Origin: Ignavibacteria bacterium
GTDB lineage: Bacteria > Bacteroidota > Ignavibacteria > Ignavibacteriales > Melioribacteraceae
Assembly (NCBI GenBank): GCA_012719345.1
Contig: JAAYAN010000116.1
Span: 1 to 64,000, forward strand
Length of the DNA: 64,000 bases
Reading direction: 5' to 3'
Shown: positions 1 through 9,256 of the stretch, one piece after another
How positions within the stretch are numbered: the stretch's first letter is position 1
How the letters are laid out: each line of letters starts with the position of its first letter
Position numbers and translations under genes: made by a program
Notes under the pieces: generated by a model
What the model was told of the DNA's origin: nothing
Databases searched by the model: none
What the model saw: only the letters and a program-made list of their open reading frames with translations

Positions 1-505
1 AGTGAAGGGGTGTGGTTCTATTGCAATGAATACAAAGTACGTACTGTATTTTTTCTTTGTAAGGAGTAGATATTATAAGTTTGCCGGAAGGTTTTAAAAC
101 TCTAATGAGCTCTTTAACAAAATCGGCGGGAGAAACTACGTGCTCTATAATTTCGGAAGCAACAATACAACTAAAAGAATTACTTCTGAATGGAAGAAAA
201 AATGAATCTGCAGTTAATCCCGAATGATTTGAAAAAGGATAAATACTCAGCGCCTTTTTAGGGTTGGTTACTGAAATATCAAGAGAAATAACTTTTTTAT
301 GTTTCGGCAACATATTTTTAGCAATCCAGGCAGAACCGCATCCAACATCAAGAATCGTATCTACCGAATTGGGAATAAGCGAGATAATATACTCGCGCAG
401 CCTTCTTTCATCGTGTTCTGTTGCTCCGCATCTTTCTTCAAAATAATCAAATTCGGCAGCATCTTTTTTATAGTGTTCGGCATATCTAAAATTAACGGGT
501 TCCAT
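1..505 (-). CDS. Class I SAM-dependent methyltransferase, 3' end outside window
   Basis: The minus strand reads open from an ATG at 505 to the window edge, giving about 168 residues of a truncated protein. Around residues 52-60 it has the glycine-rich SAM-binding loop ILDVGCGSAW, then an acidic strand end (ISLDIS), a strand-4 region with SEIIEHV, and VLKPSGKLIISTPY. These are the classic motif I to motif V blocks of small-molecule methyltransferases of the Methyltransf_11/UbiE-like superfamily. The substrate cannot be told. It is divergent from the pabBC gene, with about 94 bp of AT-rich promoter DNA between. The C-terminal part lies outside the window. Confidence 0.8.
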   Translation of the reverse strand, partial: MEPVNFRYAEHYKKDAAEFDYFEERCGATEHDERRLREYIISLIPNSVDTILDVGCGSAWIAKNMLPKHKKVISLDISVTNPKKALSIYPFSNHSGLTADSFFLPFRSNSFSCIVASEIIEHVVSPADFVKELIRVLKPSGKLIISTPYKEKIQYVLCIHCNRTTPLH

Positions 506-599
506 CAAGTACTTTTTATTTAAAATATTAAAACTAAAATAATAAAAGATTTTTAATTTATATTACAAGCTGTTAAAAACCGTAATATTTTTTTGGAAA

Positions 600-2441
600 A
601 TGAAAACAGAAATAAAAATTCTAATTGACAAAATCCTCAAAAACGAAAACTCGGCTTTTTTCTACACACCGGATTATTACAAAAATGCAGTTTCGTATAT
701 TTTTGAAAATCCCGAAGCGATTATAATAATTAGAAATCAAGATGAAATTAAAAGCGGATTAGAAAAAATTGAAAACTGCTTAGAAAATGGATTGATCGGC
801 TATGGAACAGCAGAATACGAAGCAGGATACTTGTTTGAAGAAAAACTAAATGAATCACACAGAAACCAGAATGATTCAATAAAAATCTGCTTTTTTAGAA
901 AAGGAAATGTTAAGGAAATACAATCGGGTAATTTAAAATGGGAAGACTTTTCCGAAAGCAGAAAACAGATTAAGAACTTCAGACTCAACACAAGTAAAGG
1001 CGAATACAAAAACGCTATTGAAAAAATAAAAGCATTAATTAAAGCCGGAGATACTTATCAGGTTAATTATACAGTAAAAGGCAGATTCGATTTTTGCGGA
1101 AGCGTTTACGAATTGTTCCGGTCAGTGATTTTTAATCAGTCGGCGGAATACTGCGCTTTAATCAATTCCGGTACGAAAATAATAATTTCTGTTTCACCGG
1201 AGCTGTTTTTTAAAGTGAAAAACAATCAAATATTTGCTCAGCCGATGAAAGGCACAGTTAAGCGGGGAAAAAATCAAGAAAATGACATATTGCAAAAACA
1301 GAAACTTGAAGAAAGCAAAAAAGACAGAGCCGAAAATGTTATGATTGTCGATCTTCTCAGAAACGATTTAGGTGTTATAAGCAAACTCGATTCTGTAAAG
1401 CCTGAATCGCTGTATGAAATTCAAAAATACGAATCTGTTTTCCAGATGGTTTCTTCGGTAAGTGCAAAACTAAAAGACAACCGTTTTGGAAATATTTTTC
1501 CGCGAATATTTCCGTGCGGCTCTATCACCGGAGCGCCCAAAATAAGAACTATGCAGATAATAAAAGAAACCGAAAAAGAGAGCAGGGGAATTTATACCGG
1601 CAGTATAGGAATCCTTAAAAAAGATGAAATGATTTTTAATGTTGCAATAAGAACTGCCGAAATTGACCTGAAATCAAATACAGGAGAAATTGGGATTGGC
1701 AGCGGAATTGTTTGGGACAGCAACCCGGATGCAGAATATGAAGAATGCTTATTAAAAAGCAATTTTCTTACAAAACCTGATAAGGAATTCTATATTTTTG
1801 AATCTATGCTGATTGAGAATCGGGAAATATTTCTTAAAGATTTACATATCTCAAGATTAAAAAATGCGGCTGAATTTTTCTTGTTTCCTTTCAACGAAAA
1901 AGAATTACATAAAAAATTGCAGGGAGCTGCAAAAAATACAGAAGAAAAATCGCGTTACAAGCTGAAAATTATTCTATACAAATTTGGCGGATTTCAATCC
2001 TTTCAAGAAATAATTCCGAAAAAAGAAAAGAGAAACTGGAAAGCAGTTATTTCTGAAAGCAGGATAAATTCAGAAAATAAATTCCAATATTTCAAAACAT
2101 CGAACAGGCAGCTTTACGATAAAGAATTAAAAAAATACAGTAAAATGGGATTCGATGAAGTCATTTATTTTAATGAAAAAGAGGAATTAGCTGAAGGAGC
2201 AAGAACAAACATTATTTTAGAAAAAGATAATTGTTATTTCACTCCGCCGGTATCATCCGGAATTCTTGACGGCTGTTACAGGCAGTTTCTGCTCAGGGAT
2301 AAAAAGGTAATCGAAAAGAAATTATACCGGGCAGATTTAGATAATGCAGATAAAATCTATGCTATTAATTCAGTCAGGGAAATGATTGAAATCAGCCAAA
2401 TAATTAAAAAAATACAAAAGGATATTAAAAAAAACGATTAA
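600..2441 (+). CDS. pabB: Fused aminodeoxychorismate synthase component I / aminodeoxychorismate lyase (PabB-PabC)
   Basis: This 613-residue protein joins two steps of p-aminobenzoate (folate) synthesis. Residues 1-390 are a chorismate-binding domain: PMKGTVKRG carries the PabB-type lysine, followed by RAENVMIVDLLRNDLG and GSITGAPKIRTMQII. From about residue 393 (FYIFESMLIE) a class-IV aminotransferase fold begins, with the PLP lysine at K499 in FKTSNR, then EGARTNI and SSGILDG. The first half makes 4-amino-4-deoxychorismate with a glutamine amidotransferase partner (PabA) not seen here. The second half releases pyruvate to give p-aminobenzoate. PabBC fusions are known in several bacterial groups. 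The ATG at 600 has only a weak GGA upstream. It precedes the polyprenyl synthase gene by 52 bp. Confidence 0.9.
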   Translation: MKTEIKILIDKILKNENSAFFYTPDYYKNAVSYIFENPEAIIIIRNQDEIKSGLEKIENCLENGLIGYGTAEYEAGYLFEEKLNESHRNQNDSIKICFFRKGNVKEIQSGNLKWEDFSESRKQIKNFRLNTSKGEYKNAIEKIKALIKAGDTYQVNYTVKGRFDFCGSVYELFRSVIFNQSAEYCALINSGTKIIISVSPELFFKVKNNQIFAQPMKGTVKRGKNQENDILQKQKLEESKKDRAENVMIVDLLRNDLGVISKLDSVKPESLYEIQKYESVFQMVSSVSAKLKDNRFGNIFPRIFPCGSITGAPKIRTMQIIKETEKESRGIYTGSIGILKKDEMIFNVAIRTAEIDLKSNTGEIGIGSGIVWDSNPDAEYEECLLKSNFLTKPDKEFYIFESMLIENREIFLKDLHISRLKNAAEFFLFPFNEKELHKKLQGAAKNTEEKSRYKLKIILYKFGGFQSFQEIIPKKEKRNWKAVISESRINSENKFQYFKTSNRQLYDKELKKYSKMGFDEVIYFNEKEELAEGARTNIILEKDNCYFTPPVSSGILDGCYRQFLLRDKKVIEKKLYRADLDNADKIYAINSVREMIEISQIIKKIQKDIKKND

Positions 2442-2493
2442 GTATAAATGTTTATTATTAAATTTAATATCAAAATTTCAAGCGAAATAAAAA

Positions 2494-3510
2494 GTGATTT
2501 ACACCGGAGACAAAGTGCAAATAAACGATTCAGCTAAATACGAGAAAATATTTAAAAAGCAGATTCAGATTACTGAAGAAAAAATACAATCGGTTTTTAC
2601 AGGTATAAAACCTAGTTCTTTATACGAACCTTGCGCTTATATTATTAACGGAGGAGGAAAAAGACTCCGCCCGTTTTTAGTAATTATTTCGGCTAAAGCT
2701 GCAGGCTCATCTTTTAATAAGGCACGAAATGCTGCTTTGGCAGTTGAACTGCTTCATAACTTTACATTGGCTCACGACGATATTATGGATAACGCGGATA
2801 AAAGAAGAGGAAGGCCGACTGCTCATATAAAATATGATGAAAACACTGCAATTCTTGCCGGCGATAATCTTCTGGCGTATGCATATAAATATCTGCTTAA
2901 TGACTGCAAAGATAATGATAAACAGGTAATAAGCGAAATTACAAGAGGATTGATTGAAGTTTGTGAAGGGCAGGCGCTTGATAAAGAATTTGAAACCCGC
3001 AAAGATGTTTCTATAGAAGAATATAAAGTGATGATTTACAAAAAAACAGCTGCACTTGCTGAATCTTGTTGCGCAATTGGTGCTTTAATAGCCGGTGCCG
3101 ATGTAAAAGTAAAAAAAGCTCTTTCTTCTTTCGGGAAAAATATCGGGATGGCTTTCCAAATTCAGGATGACCTTTTGGATATATCTGCCGATGAAGCCGA
3201 ATTCGGCAAAATGTTGGGTGGCGATTTAATGGAAGGGAAAAAGACGTATTTATTCCTGAAAGCTCTTGAAAAAGCAGAAGGAAGCGACAGGGTTGATCTT
3301 CTGAAAGTAATTGAAAATAAAGGAATTAAAAAGAGCGAAATTAAGAAATACAAGAAAATTTACGAAAAACTGGGCGTTTTTGAGGATGCGCAAAAGGAAA
3401 TATTGGAATATACAAAAAAAGCGATAAGCGGATTAAAAGTGATTAGCAGTATCGAAGACAAAAATCAGCTTATCTGGCTGGCGAACTATTTAATAAAGAG
3501 AAGCAAATAA
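2494..3510 (+). CDS. Polyprenyl diphosphate synthase (trans-isoprenyl)
   Basis: This 338-residue protein has all the landmarks of head-to-tail isoprenyl diphosphate synthases: GGGKRLRP at 53-60, the first aspartate-rich motif DDIMD at 95-99 followed by RRGRPTAH, and the second motif DDLLD at 225-229. These bind Mg and the allylic and isopentenyl diphosphates. Chain length is not certain; length and spacing suit a medium or long chain enzyme (farnesyl, geranylgeranyl or octaprenyl type) for quinone or lipid-carrier synthesis. The start is GTG at 2494. The stop overlaps the next ATG by one base (TAATG), so HPr is translationally coupled to it. Confidence 0.9.
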   Translation: MIYTGDKVQINDSAKYEKIFKKQIQITEEKIQSVFTGIKPSSLYEPCAYIINGGGKRLRPFLVIISAKAAGSSFNKARNAALAVELLHNFTLAHDDIMDNADKRRGRPTAHIKYDENTAILAGDNLLAYAYKYLLNDCKDNDKQVISEITRGLIEVCEGQALDKEFETRKDVSIEEYKVMIYKKTAALAESCCAIGALIAGADVKVKKALSSFGKNIGMAFQIQDDLLDISADEAEFGKMLGGDLMEGKKTYLFLKALEKAEGSDRVDLLKVIENKGIKKSEIKKYKKIYEKLGVFEDAQKEILEYTKKAISGLKVISSIEDKNQLIWLANYLIKRSK

Positions 3511-3776
3511 TGATTGAAAAGGAAGTTACAATAGTAAATAATGCTGGGTTGCACACACGTCCCGCAGCTACACTTGTAAAAATTGCTGCAAAATATCAAT
3601 CGGAATTTTTTATTTACAAAGACGGTCTGGCTATTAACGGTAAAAGCATAATCGGTGTGATGACGCTTGCCGCTGAAAAAGGGAGTATGCTTAATTTATC
3701 ATTCGAAGGACCTGATGAGGAACAGCAGGCGGAAGAAATAGTAAATTACTTTAACAGGGGGTTCGACGAGCTATGA
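3510..3776 (+). CDS. ptsH: Phosphocarrier protein HPr
   Basis: At 88 residues this is a full-length HPr. The phosphorylated histidine is H15 in AGLHTRPA, and the regulatory serine region is INGKSIIGVMTL with S46, the form used by HPr kinase/phosphorylase in many bacteria. HPr takes phosphate from enzyme I. The gene overlaps the polyprenyl synthase stop by one base and the enzyme I start by four bases (ATGA). No sugar permease (EII) gene is present in the window, so HPr may serve a regulatory rather than a transport role here. Confidence 0.95.
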   Translation: MIEKEVTIVNNAGLHTRPAATLVKIAAKYQSEFFIYKDGLAINGKSIIGVMTLAAEKGSMLNLSFEGPDEEQQAEEIVNYFNRGFDEL

Positions 3777-5530
3777 AAAAGTATAAACCTGATGAAACCA
3801 ATATCTTAAATGGTATTGCAGCAGCTCCGGGCATTTCAATATACCGGGCGTTTCTTTATAAAAAAGAAAAAGAAACAGTTAACAAAACAAGAATAAAAGA
3901 TGTTGAAGAAGCTATCCAAAATCTCGAAGAAGCTCTTGAACAATCCAGAAAAGAATTAAAAAAAGTGCTCGGTCTGGCAATTGATAAACTAGGAGAAAAA
4001 CGCGCTGCTATTTTTGAAGCCCAGATAATGATTTTAGATGACCCGATTTTGCTTAAAAATATAAGGGAAAGGATTAAAAAGGAAAAGCTTAATCCCGAAT
4101 ATATTGTTGACGATGAAATATCAAAATATCAAGCGATTATGGCATCTGCGCACGAAAGTTATATGCGGGAAAGATCACACGATATTGAGGACATAAAACA
4201 CAGAATTATAAAAAACTTAAAAAAGAAGAAATGGCGCTCGCGGATAAGCGAAGATGTTATTGTGGTAGTTGATAATTTAACCCCAGCCGATACAGTCCTT
4301 TTTTCAAGATCAAATGTAAAAGGTTATGTAACTGATTTCGGGGGCTTGACTTCGCACGCTGCAATTGTTGCCCGTTCACTCAATATTCCAAGTGTTGTCG
4401 GTTTGCACGACGGTACCGAAAAAATTAAGCAGGACGACCTTTTAATTGTTGACGGATTCCGTGGGAAAGTTGTAATAAACCCTATCGAAAAACAGCTCTC
4501 GTTTTATAAAAAGAAAATCACGGAAATGGAGCATTACGATTCGGAACTGCTGAAATTGAAAAATCTTCCTGCAACTACAACAGACGGCAGAACAATAAAT
4601 ATTTTAGCAAATCTGGATTTATCCGAAGAAATTGAAATAGTTATTCAAAACGGCGGAAAAGGTGTAGGACTTGTAAGAACCGAGCAGCTTTTTGAGGAAT
4701 ACGAAGATTTCCCTGATGAAGAAGAACAGCTTAAAATATATAAAAATCTTGCCGAAGAAATGTATCCAGAAAAAGTTATTATAAGGGCGCTTGATGTAGG
4801 CGGCGATAAAGTTTTGCCTGTTGATGTTAAAGAACCGAACCCTTTCCTCGGATGGCGTGGAATAAGATTTCTTATAGATAACTGCGATTTATTCAAAACA
4901 CAAATAAGAGCAATACTTCGCTCAAGCTGCAATAAAAATGTTGGATTGATGATTCCGATGGTTTCGTCTATTGCCGAAATAAGAAAATTTAAAAAAATTG
5001 TTGCCGAGTGCAAAGAAGAGCTTAAAACACAAGGATGCGAATTTGATAATCATATCCCGTTGGGAATTATGATTGAAGTTCCTTCGGCTGCCGTTCTTGC
5101 CCGCGAATTTGCTGAAGAAGTAACTTTTATAAGCATAGGCACAAACGATCTTATTCAATACCTTCTTGCAGTGGACAGAGGCAATGAAATTGTTTCTCCT
5201 TTATATCAGGAATTCCATCCGGCAGTGATTAAAACTCTGGATCATATCATCAGACATTCGAAACTTGCCAAAGCACGTGTACATATGTGCGGCGAAATGG
5301 CTGCAGATACTGTTGCGACCTCGCTGCTTGTCGGTTTAGGACTTGATGCCTTCAGCGTGTCGCCATCTGTTATTCCGCGATTAAAAAAAATAATTCGAAG
5401 TATTTCATACGAGGATGCAAAAAAACTTGCTTCCGAATGTTTGGAGATGAGAACAGAGCTCGAAATAAAGACAAGAGTAATTCAATTTAATGATGAAAAA
5501 CTGAAAAAAGAAGAGTTGAGATTATTTTGA
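3773..5530 (+). CDS. ptsI: Phosphoenolpyruvate-protein phosphotransferase (PTS enzyme I)
   Basis: Enzyme I transfers phosphate from phosphoenolpyruvate to HPr in the cytoplasm. The 585-residue length fits the family. An HPr-binding helical N-terminal domain leads to the active-site GGLTSHAAIVARSL with phospho-histidine H195. The C-terminal PEP-binding barrel shows GVGLVRTEQLF, RALDVGGDK, LGWRGIRF, IGTNDLIQYLLAVDR and the catalytic cysteine in HMCGEMAAD. All key residues are intact. It overlaps ptsH by four bases and ends 47 bp before the convergent marC-like gene. A GCATCAA/TTGATGC inverted repeat at 5536-5575 may act as a weak two-way terminator. Confidence 0.95.
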   Translation: MKKYKPDETNILNGIAAAPGISIYRAFLYKKEKETVNKTRIKDVEEAIQNLEEALEQSRKELKKVLGLAIDKLGEKRAAIFEAQIMILDDPILLKNIRERIKKEKLNPEYIVDDEISKYQAIMASAHESYMRERSHDIEDIKHRIIKNLKKKKWRSRISEDVIVVVDNLTPADTVLFSRSNVKGYVTDFGGLTSHAAIVARSLNIPSVVGLHDGTEKIKQDDLLIVDGFRGKVVINPIEKQLSFYKKKITEMEHYDSELLKLKNLPATTTDGRTINILANLDLSEEIEIVIQNGGKGVGLVRTEQLFEEYEDFPDEEEQLKIYKNLAEEMYPEKVIIRALDVGGDKVLPVDVKEPNPFLGWRGIRFLIDNCDLFKTQIRAILRSSCNKNVGLMIPMVSSIAEIRKFKKIVAECKEELKTQGCEFDNHIPLGIMIEVPSAAVLAREFAEEVTFISIGTNDLIQYLLAVDRGNEIVSPLYQEFHPAVIKTLDHIIRHSKLAKARVHMCGEMAADTVATSLLVGLGLDAFSVSPSVIPRLKKIIRSISYEDAKKLASECLEMRTELEIKTRVIQFNDEKLKKEELRLF

Positions 5531-5577
5531 TTTGTGCATCAAAAGAAACTGGATATGTAAAATATTGATTGATGCTT

Positions 5578-6222
5578 TTAATTTACTAAATCTTTTATTC
5601 CGTTAATAATAAACTGAATTCCTACACAAACCAAAAGAAATCCCATTATTTTAGAAAGGCTTTCAACCCCGCTTATTCCAAGAACTTTTTTCATAAAACC
5701 GGCGCTTCTTAAAACAATCCACGAAATAACAGCCGTAATAAAAATTGCTATTATTACGCCTGTAAATGCAAACACTTTATCGTATCCGTGTTTCCCTTCG
5801 ATTGACGAAGAAATTGTTATTATTGTGGCAATTGAACCGGGTCCGCTTAAACTGGGTATTGCAAGGGGACTGAATGAAATGTCGGTTTTGCCTCTGGCTT
5901 CGCGCTTTTCGGCAGAGCTTATTTCTTCAGTTGGAAAAAGCATTCTGAACCCAAGATAACAAATTACAAGTCCGCCGGCAATTCTTATTCCGGGAATTGA
6001 AATTCCGAAAAAGATCATAATCAAATGACCGGCAAGGAGAAATAAGATTAAAATTCCGGTCATATAAATACATGCTTGTGTTATCTGCCGGTTTCGTTCT
6101 TTATCAGTAAGATGCCCGCTTATACTTAGTACAAGAATGGCGGTATTTACAGGATTTATAATAGGCAGAAGTGTAATGAGCGTAACAAAAACCCACGATA
6201 TGAAATTTGATAAATCCATCAT
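5578..6222 (-). CDS. MarC family integral membrane protein
   Basis: This 214-residue protein is almost wholly hydrophobic, with about six membrane helices. It carries MarC/UPF0056 marks: LLPIINPVNTAI near the N terminus, ITQACIYMTGILIL, RIAGGLVICYLGFRMLFP, FSPLAIPSLSGPGSIATII and a C-terminal LLVCVGIQFIINGI. The biochemical function of the family is not settled; links to multiple antibiotic resistance were not confirmed in enterobacteria. The start is one of two adjacent ATG codons (6222 or 6219) behind an AAGG. It is the last gene of the minus-strand run beginning with cdd, 15 bp after xthA. Confidence 0.85.
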   Translation of the reverse strand: MMDLSNFISWVFVTLITLLPIINPVNTAILVLSISGHLTDKERNRQITQACIYMTGILILFLLAGHLIMIFFGISIPGIRIAGGLVICYLGFRMLFPTEEISSAEKREARGKTDISFSPLAIPSLSGPGSIATIITISSSIEGKHGYDKVFAFTGVIIAIFITAVISWIVLRSAGFMKKVLGISGVESLSKIMGFLLVCVGIQFIINGIKDLVN

Positions 6223-6237
6223 AAAAAGCCTTAATAA

Positions 6238-7053
6238 TTAAATATTAAACTCTGTCCAAACAGGGCAGTGATCTGAAGGACGTTCCATCCCGCGGATTTC
6301 GTAATCAATTCCGGCTCCGGTAACTTTTTGAAGCAACGTCTGGGTTGCAAGCATCAAATCGATGCGTAAGCCACGTTTAGGTTCGCTTTCAAATCCTTTC
6401 GAGCGGTAATCGAACCAGCTGAAAATATCATATTTCTGAGGATAGACTTTTCTGTAAGTATCAAAAAGTCCCCAATTAAAAACCCGGCTTATCATTTCGC
6501 GTTCTTCAGGAAGAAAACAGCATTTGCCTTCGCGCAGCCATCTTTTAGGGTTATCGCCTCCCAGTCCTATATCAATATTTTCGGGAGCAATATTCATATC
6601 GCCCACAACAAGCAGGTTCTCATCCTTTTTAAAATGATTATTTAAATGAACAAGAATATCGCTGTAAAACTTTTGTTTTGCAGGAAATTTTACAGGATGA
6701 TTCCGGTTTTCGCCCTGAGGGAAATATCCGTTGATAACAGTTAAAGTCTTATTATCCGATAATTTAAACTTACAGGATATTATTCTTCTTTGCGCATCGG
6801 AACTGTCGCTTGAAAAACCTTTAATTATTTCAACAGGATTTTCTTTTGAAAGAACAGCAACTCCGTAATGACCTTTCTGCCCGAAATAATTTGCTGTGTA
6901 ACCTAAATTTTCAATATCGCTTACAGGAAATTCGGAATCGTGTACTTTAGTTTCTTGCAGCGCAATAATAAACGGACTGTGTTTTTTTATCACCCCGTCA
7001 AGCTGATGAAGCCGTGTACGGATGCTGTTAACATTAAAAGAAACTATTTTCAC
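6238..7053 (-). CDS. xthA: Exodeoxyribonuclease III / AP endonuclease
   Basis: This enzyme of the EEP nuclease superfamily cuts DNA 5' of abasic sites and has 3'-exonuclease activity. Motifs in order: FNVNSIRTR, LQETK with metal-ligand E34, GHYGVAVLSK, GYFPQG, VVGDMNIAP, RIDLML and the terminal SDHCPVW with the catalytic histidine. The start is taken as GTG at 7053, because AAAGGAG at 7059-7065 sits five bases upstream. A longer TTG reading from 7068 would bury that site. The resulting 271 residues match the family, and E34 falls at the same position as in E. coli XthA. Confidence 0.93.
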   Translation of the reverse strand: MKIVSFNVNSIRTRLHQLDGVIKKHSPFIIALQETKVHDSEFPVSDIENLGYTANYFGQKGHYGVAVLSKENPVEIIKGFSSDSSDAQRRIISCKFKLSDNKTLTVINGYFPQGENRNHPVKFPAKQKFYSDILVHLNNHFKKDENLLVVGDMNIAPENIDIGLGGDNPKRWLREGKCCFLPEEREMISRVFNWGLFDTYRKVYPQKYDIFSWFDYRSKGFESEPKRGLRIDLMLATQTLLQKVTGAGIDYEIRGMERPSDHCPVWTEFNI

Positions 7054-7087
7054 AAAAACTCCTTTCAATTACCGGAATTAGTATCCG

Positions 7088-7909
7088 CTATAAATTTAAA
7101 ATTATTCTTTTAATTAATTTTTCGAAAATATATTTTGCTTTTTCCGAAGTATCTATTACTTCGGTGTGAGATAGTTTCGATTCGGAAATGCCGGCAGCGT
7201 AGTTTGTTATCAGAGAAATTGAAGCTGTTTCAATACCTAAAGAACCTGCATAAACTGCTTCGTGCGCAGAGGACATTCCAACGGCATCTCCGCCAAATAT
7301 TTTTGCCATCTTAACTTCAGCCGGAGTTTCGTATGCCGGACCTTTATTAAACCAATAAACGCCTTCTTTTAAGTCAATGTTTTCGGAACTTGCTGAAGTT
7401 CTTATTATATTGTTCAGATCAGCCGAAGGACAGTTTAATAAATTATCTTTTTTATAATTATCAGCCAGACCGGTAACTTCCGTCAATTCATTTTTTATAT
7501 TCATAGAATTAAAAGAGGTATTAAGCATCAGGCTTCCGGGGTGCAATTCATTGTTTATTCCTCCGGCGGCATTAGTAATAATTAAATATTTGCATCCTAA
7601 TTTATGCGTGATATGAGTTTGCAAAAGGCAGTCCGAAAGCCGGAATCCTTCGTAAAAATGAATACGTCCTTCAAACAGAAGTAATTTTTTATTGCCGATT
7701 TCCGCAAAATGAATAAATCCACTATGCCCTTCAACAGAAGATAAGGGATAACTTTCAATGGAGCCGCACGGTATTGATTTAACGATTTTTACAGATTTTG
7801 CGAAACTGCCAAGTCCGCTGCCAAGAATTATTGCAATATCCGGATTGAAAGGTTTTAGTCTGTTTAGAATATCAATAATCCCGCTGAATTTATAATCAAG
7901 ATTAACCAT
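7088..7909 (-). CDS. punA: Purine nucleoside phosphorylase (trimeric type)
   Basis: The enzyme splits inosine, guanosine and their deoxy forms with phosphate into base and (deoxy)ribose-1-phosphate. Motifs: ILGSGLGSF (phosphate loop), VEGHSGFIH, GRIHFYEG, ITNAAGGIN, GPAYETPAE with the purine-contacting glutamate, VGMSSAHEA and SLITNYAAG with the base-selecting asparagine. The E/N pair indicates 6-oxopurine substrates and argues against methylthioadenosine phosphorylase. The open frame extends upstream to 8071, but that stretch is the nupC gene in another frame. The ATG at 7909 overlaps the nupC stop by one base (TAATG) and gives 273 residues, the usual size. Confidence 0.92.
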   Translation of the reverse strand: MVNLDYKFSGIIDILNRLKPFNPDIAIILGSGLGSFAKSVKIVKSIPCGSIESYPLSSVEGHSGFIHFAEIGNKKLLLFEGRIHFYEGFRLSDCLLQTHITHKLGCKYLIITNAAGGINNELHPGSLMLNTSFNSMNIKNELTEVTGLADNYKKDNLLNCPSADLNNIIRTSASSENIDLKEGVYWFNKGPAYETPAEVKMAKIFGGDAVGMSSAHEAVYAGSLGIETASISLITNYAAGISESKLSHTEVIDTSEKAKYIFEKLIKRIILNL

Positions 7910-9252
7910 TAAAAAAGTATCCCAGCAAGTGTTGCAGTCATTAATGTTGCCAGACTTCCGCCAAGAACAGCTTTTAATCCCAGCGAAGCAAAATCGCTTC
8001 TTCTTTCGGGAGCCAAAGGTGTTAACCCGCCTACAAGAATAGCTACCGAACTGAAATTTGCAAATCCGCATAAAGCATAAGTTGCCATTAAAATAGTTTT
8101 TTCGTCAACAAGTTTCTTTAAGGCTATAAGATTACTCATATCGGAATAAGCTACAAATTCGTTAAGAGCCACTTTTGTTCCCAAAAGACTTCCAAAATGC
8201 ATTGCGCTTTCCCAGGGCACGCCTATTATAAACGCAAGATATTGAAGAAAAAATCCAAAAATAAACTGAATACTGAATTCCTGATGATATGCAGCTTTAA
8301 TAACAGCATTTAATCCTGTTATATCGCCAACCCAGCCAAGAAGATAATTAAACAAAGCAATTAAAGCTATAAAAGCTATAAGCATTGCTCCTACGTTCAA
8401 AGCCAAGTTCAGTCCGTCTGAAGTTCCCGCTGCCGCAGCTTCAATTAAATTAGATGAATTTTTCTCAAGTTCAACTTTTACTTTCCCTTTAGTTTTTGGA
8501 ACAAGCGTTTCGGGATAAAGTATTTTTGAAATTAGCAAACCGGCAGGTGCAGCCATACAGCTTGCGCCGAGAAGATGAGTTGCAAATAAAATTTTCGCTT
8601 CATTTAAGGGGATATTGTTTGTTGCAGCAAAAGTCTGGCTAAGCATCTGAACATAACTCGCCATAACGCCTCCGGCAATTGTAGCCATTCCGCCAACCAT
8701 TATTGTTAGAATTTCGCTGTTTGTTAAATCCTTAATAAAAGGCTTAACCATAAGCGGGGCCTCGGTTTGCCCCACAAAAATATTTGCTGCACAGGATAAA
8801 GATTCAGCACCGCTTGTCCCCATAAATTTTGCCATAATCCAAGCCATTGCCTGAACAATACGCTGCATTATTCCTAAATAATAAAGTACAGACATCAGAC
8901 AGGCAAAAAATATTATTGTTGGAAGAACCTGAAATGCAAAAAAATACCCCATACTGTTTTCTGTTCCGGGCGACAGTGCCAGACTACCAAAAATAAATTG
9001 AGCGCCTTCGCTTGTAAAGTGGAGCAGAACCACAAATAGATATCCAATCGAGTTGAATGCCTGCTTAGGCCAGGCAAGGGGAGCAAAAAAATTGCCGAGG
9101 GAGTCTCCTTTAATTATTAAAACTGCAAATATAATTTGAAGAATCAGTCCGTTTACAACAAGTTTCCAGTTAATCTTTTTCTTGTTGTTCGAAAAAAGAT
9201 ATGCAATTCCCAAAAGAAAAATAATTCCGATAATGCCGCGGAGAATATTCAT
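7909..9252 (-). CDS. nupC: Concentrative nucleoside transporter (NupC/CNT family)
   Basis: This 447-residue inner-membrane protein has about ten hydrophobic helices. It carries CNT landmarks such as FVFG-like gating segments (AANIFVGQTEAPLMVKPF), GGMATIAGGVMASYV, CMAAPAGLLISK, ALNVGAMLIAF and YALCGFANFSSVAILVGGL. It takes up nucleosides with an ion gradient. The start is ATG at 9252 (MNILRGIIG), preceded by GAGGAC. A longer in-frame reading to 9396 lies inside tdk and is rejected. It starts four bases after the tdk stop, and its stop overlaps the phosphorylase start, so the proteins that import and cleave nucleosides are coupled. Confidence 0.92.
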   Translation of the reverse strand: MNILRGIIGIIFLLGIAYLFSNNKKKINWKLVVNGLILQIIFAVLIIKGDSLGNFFAPLAWPKQAFNSIGYLFVVLLHFTSEGAQFIFGSLALSPGTENSMGYFFAFQVLPTIIFFACLMSVLYYLGIMQRIVQAMAWIMAKFMGTSGAESLSCAANIFVGQTEAPLMVKPFIKDLTNSEILTIMVGGMATIAGGVMASYVQMLSQTFAATNNIPLNEAKILFATHLLGASCMAAPAGLLISKILYPETLVPKTKGKVKVELEKNSSNLIEAAAAGTSDGLNLALNVGAMLIAFIALIALFNYLLGWVGDITGLNAVIKAAYHQEFSIQFIFGFFLQYLAFIIGVPWESAMHFGSLLGTKVALNEFVAYSDMSNLIALKKLVDEKTILMATYALCGFANFSSVAILVGGLTPLAPERRSDFASLGLKAVLGGSLATLMTATLAGILF

Positions 9253-9256
9253 AAAA

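Noticed and set aside
264-523. Short plus-strand open frames
   Set aside because: They lie antisense to the methyltransferase reading, which has clear SAM motifs on the other strand.
7910-8071. N-terminal extension of the phosphorylase
   Set aside because: This stretch is nupC coding DNA in another frame; the ATG at 7909 gives the family length.
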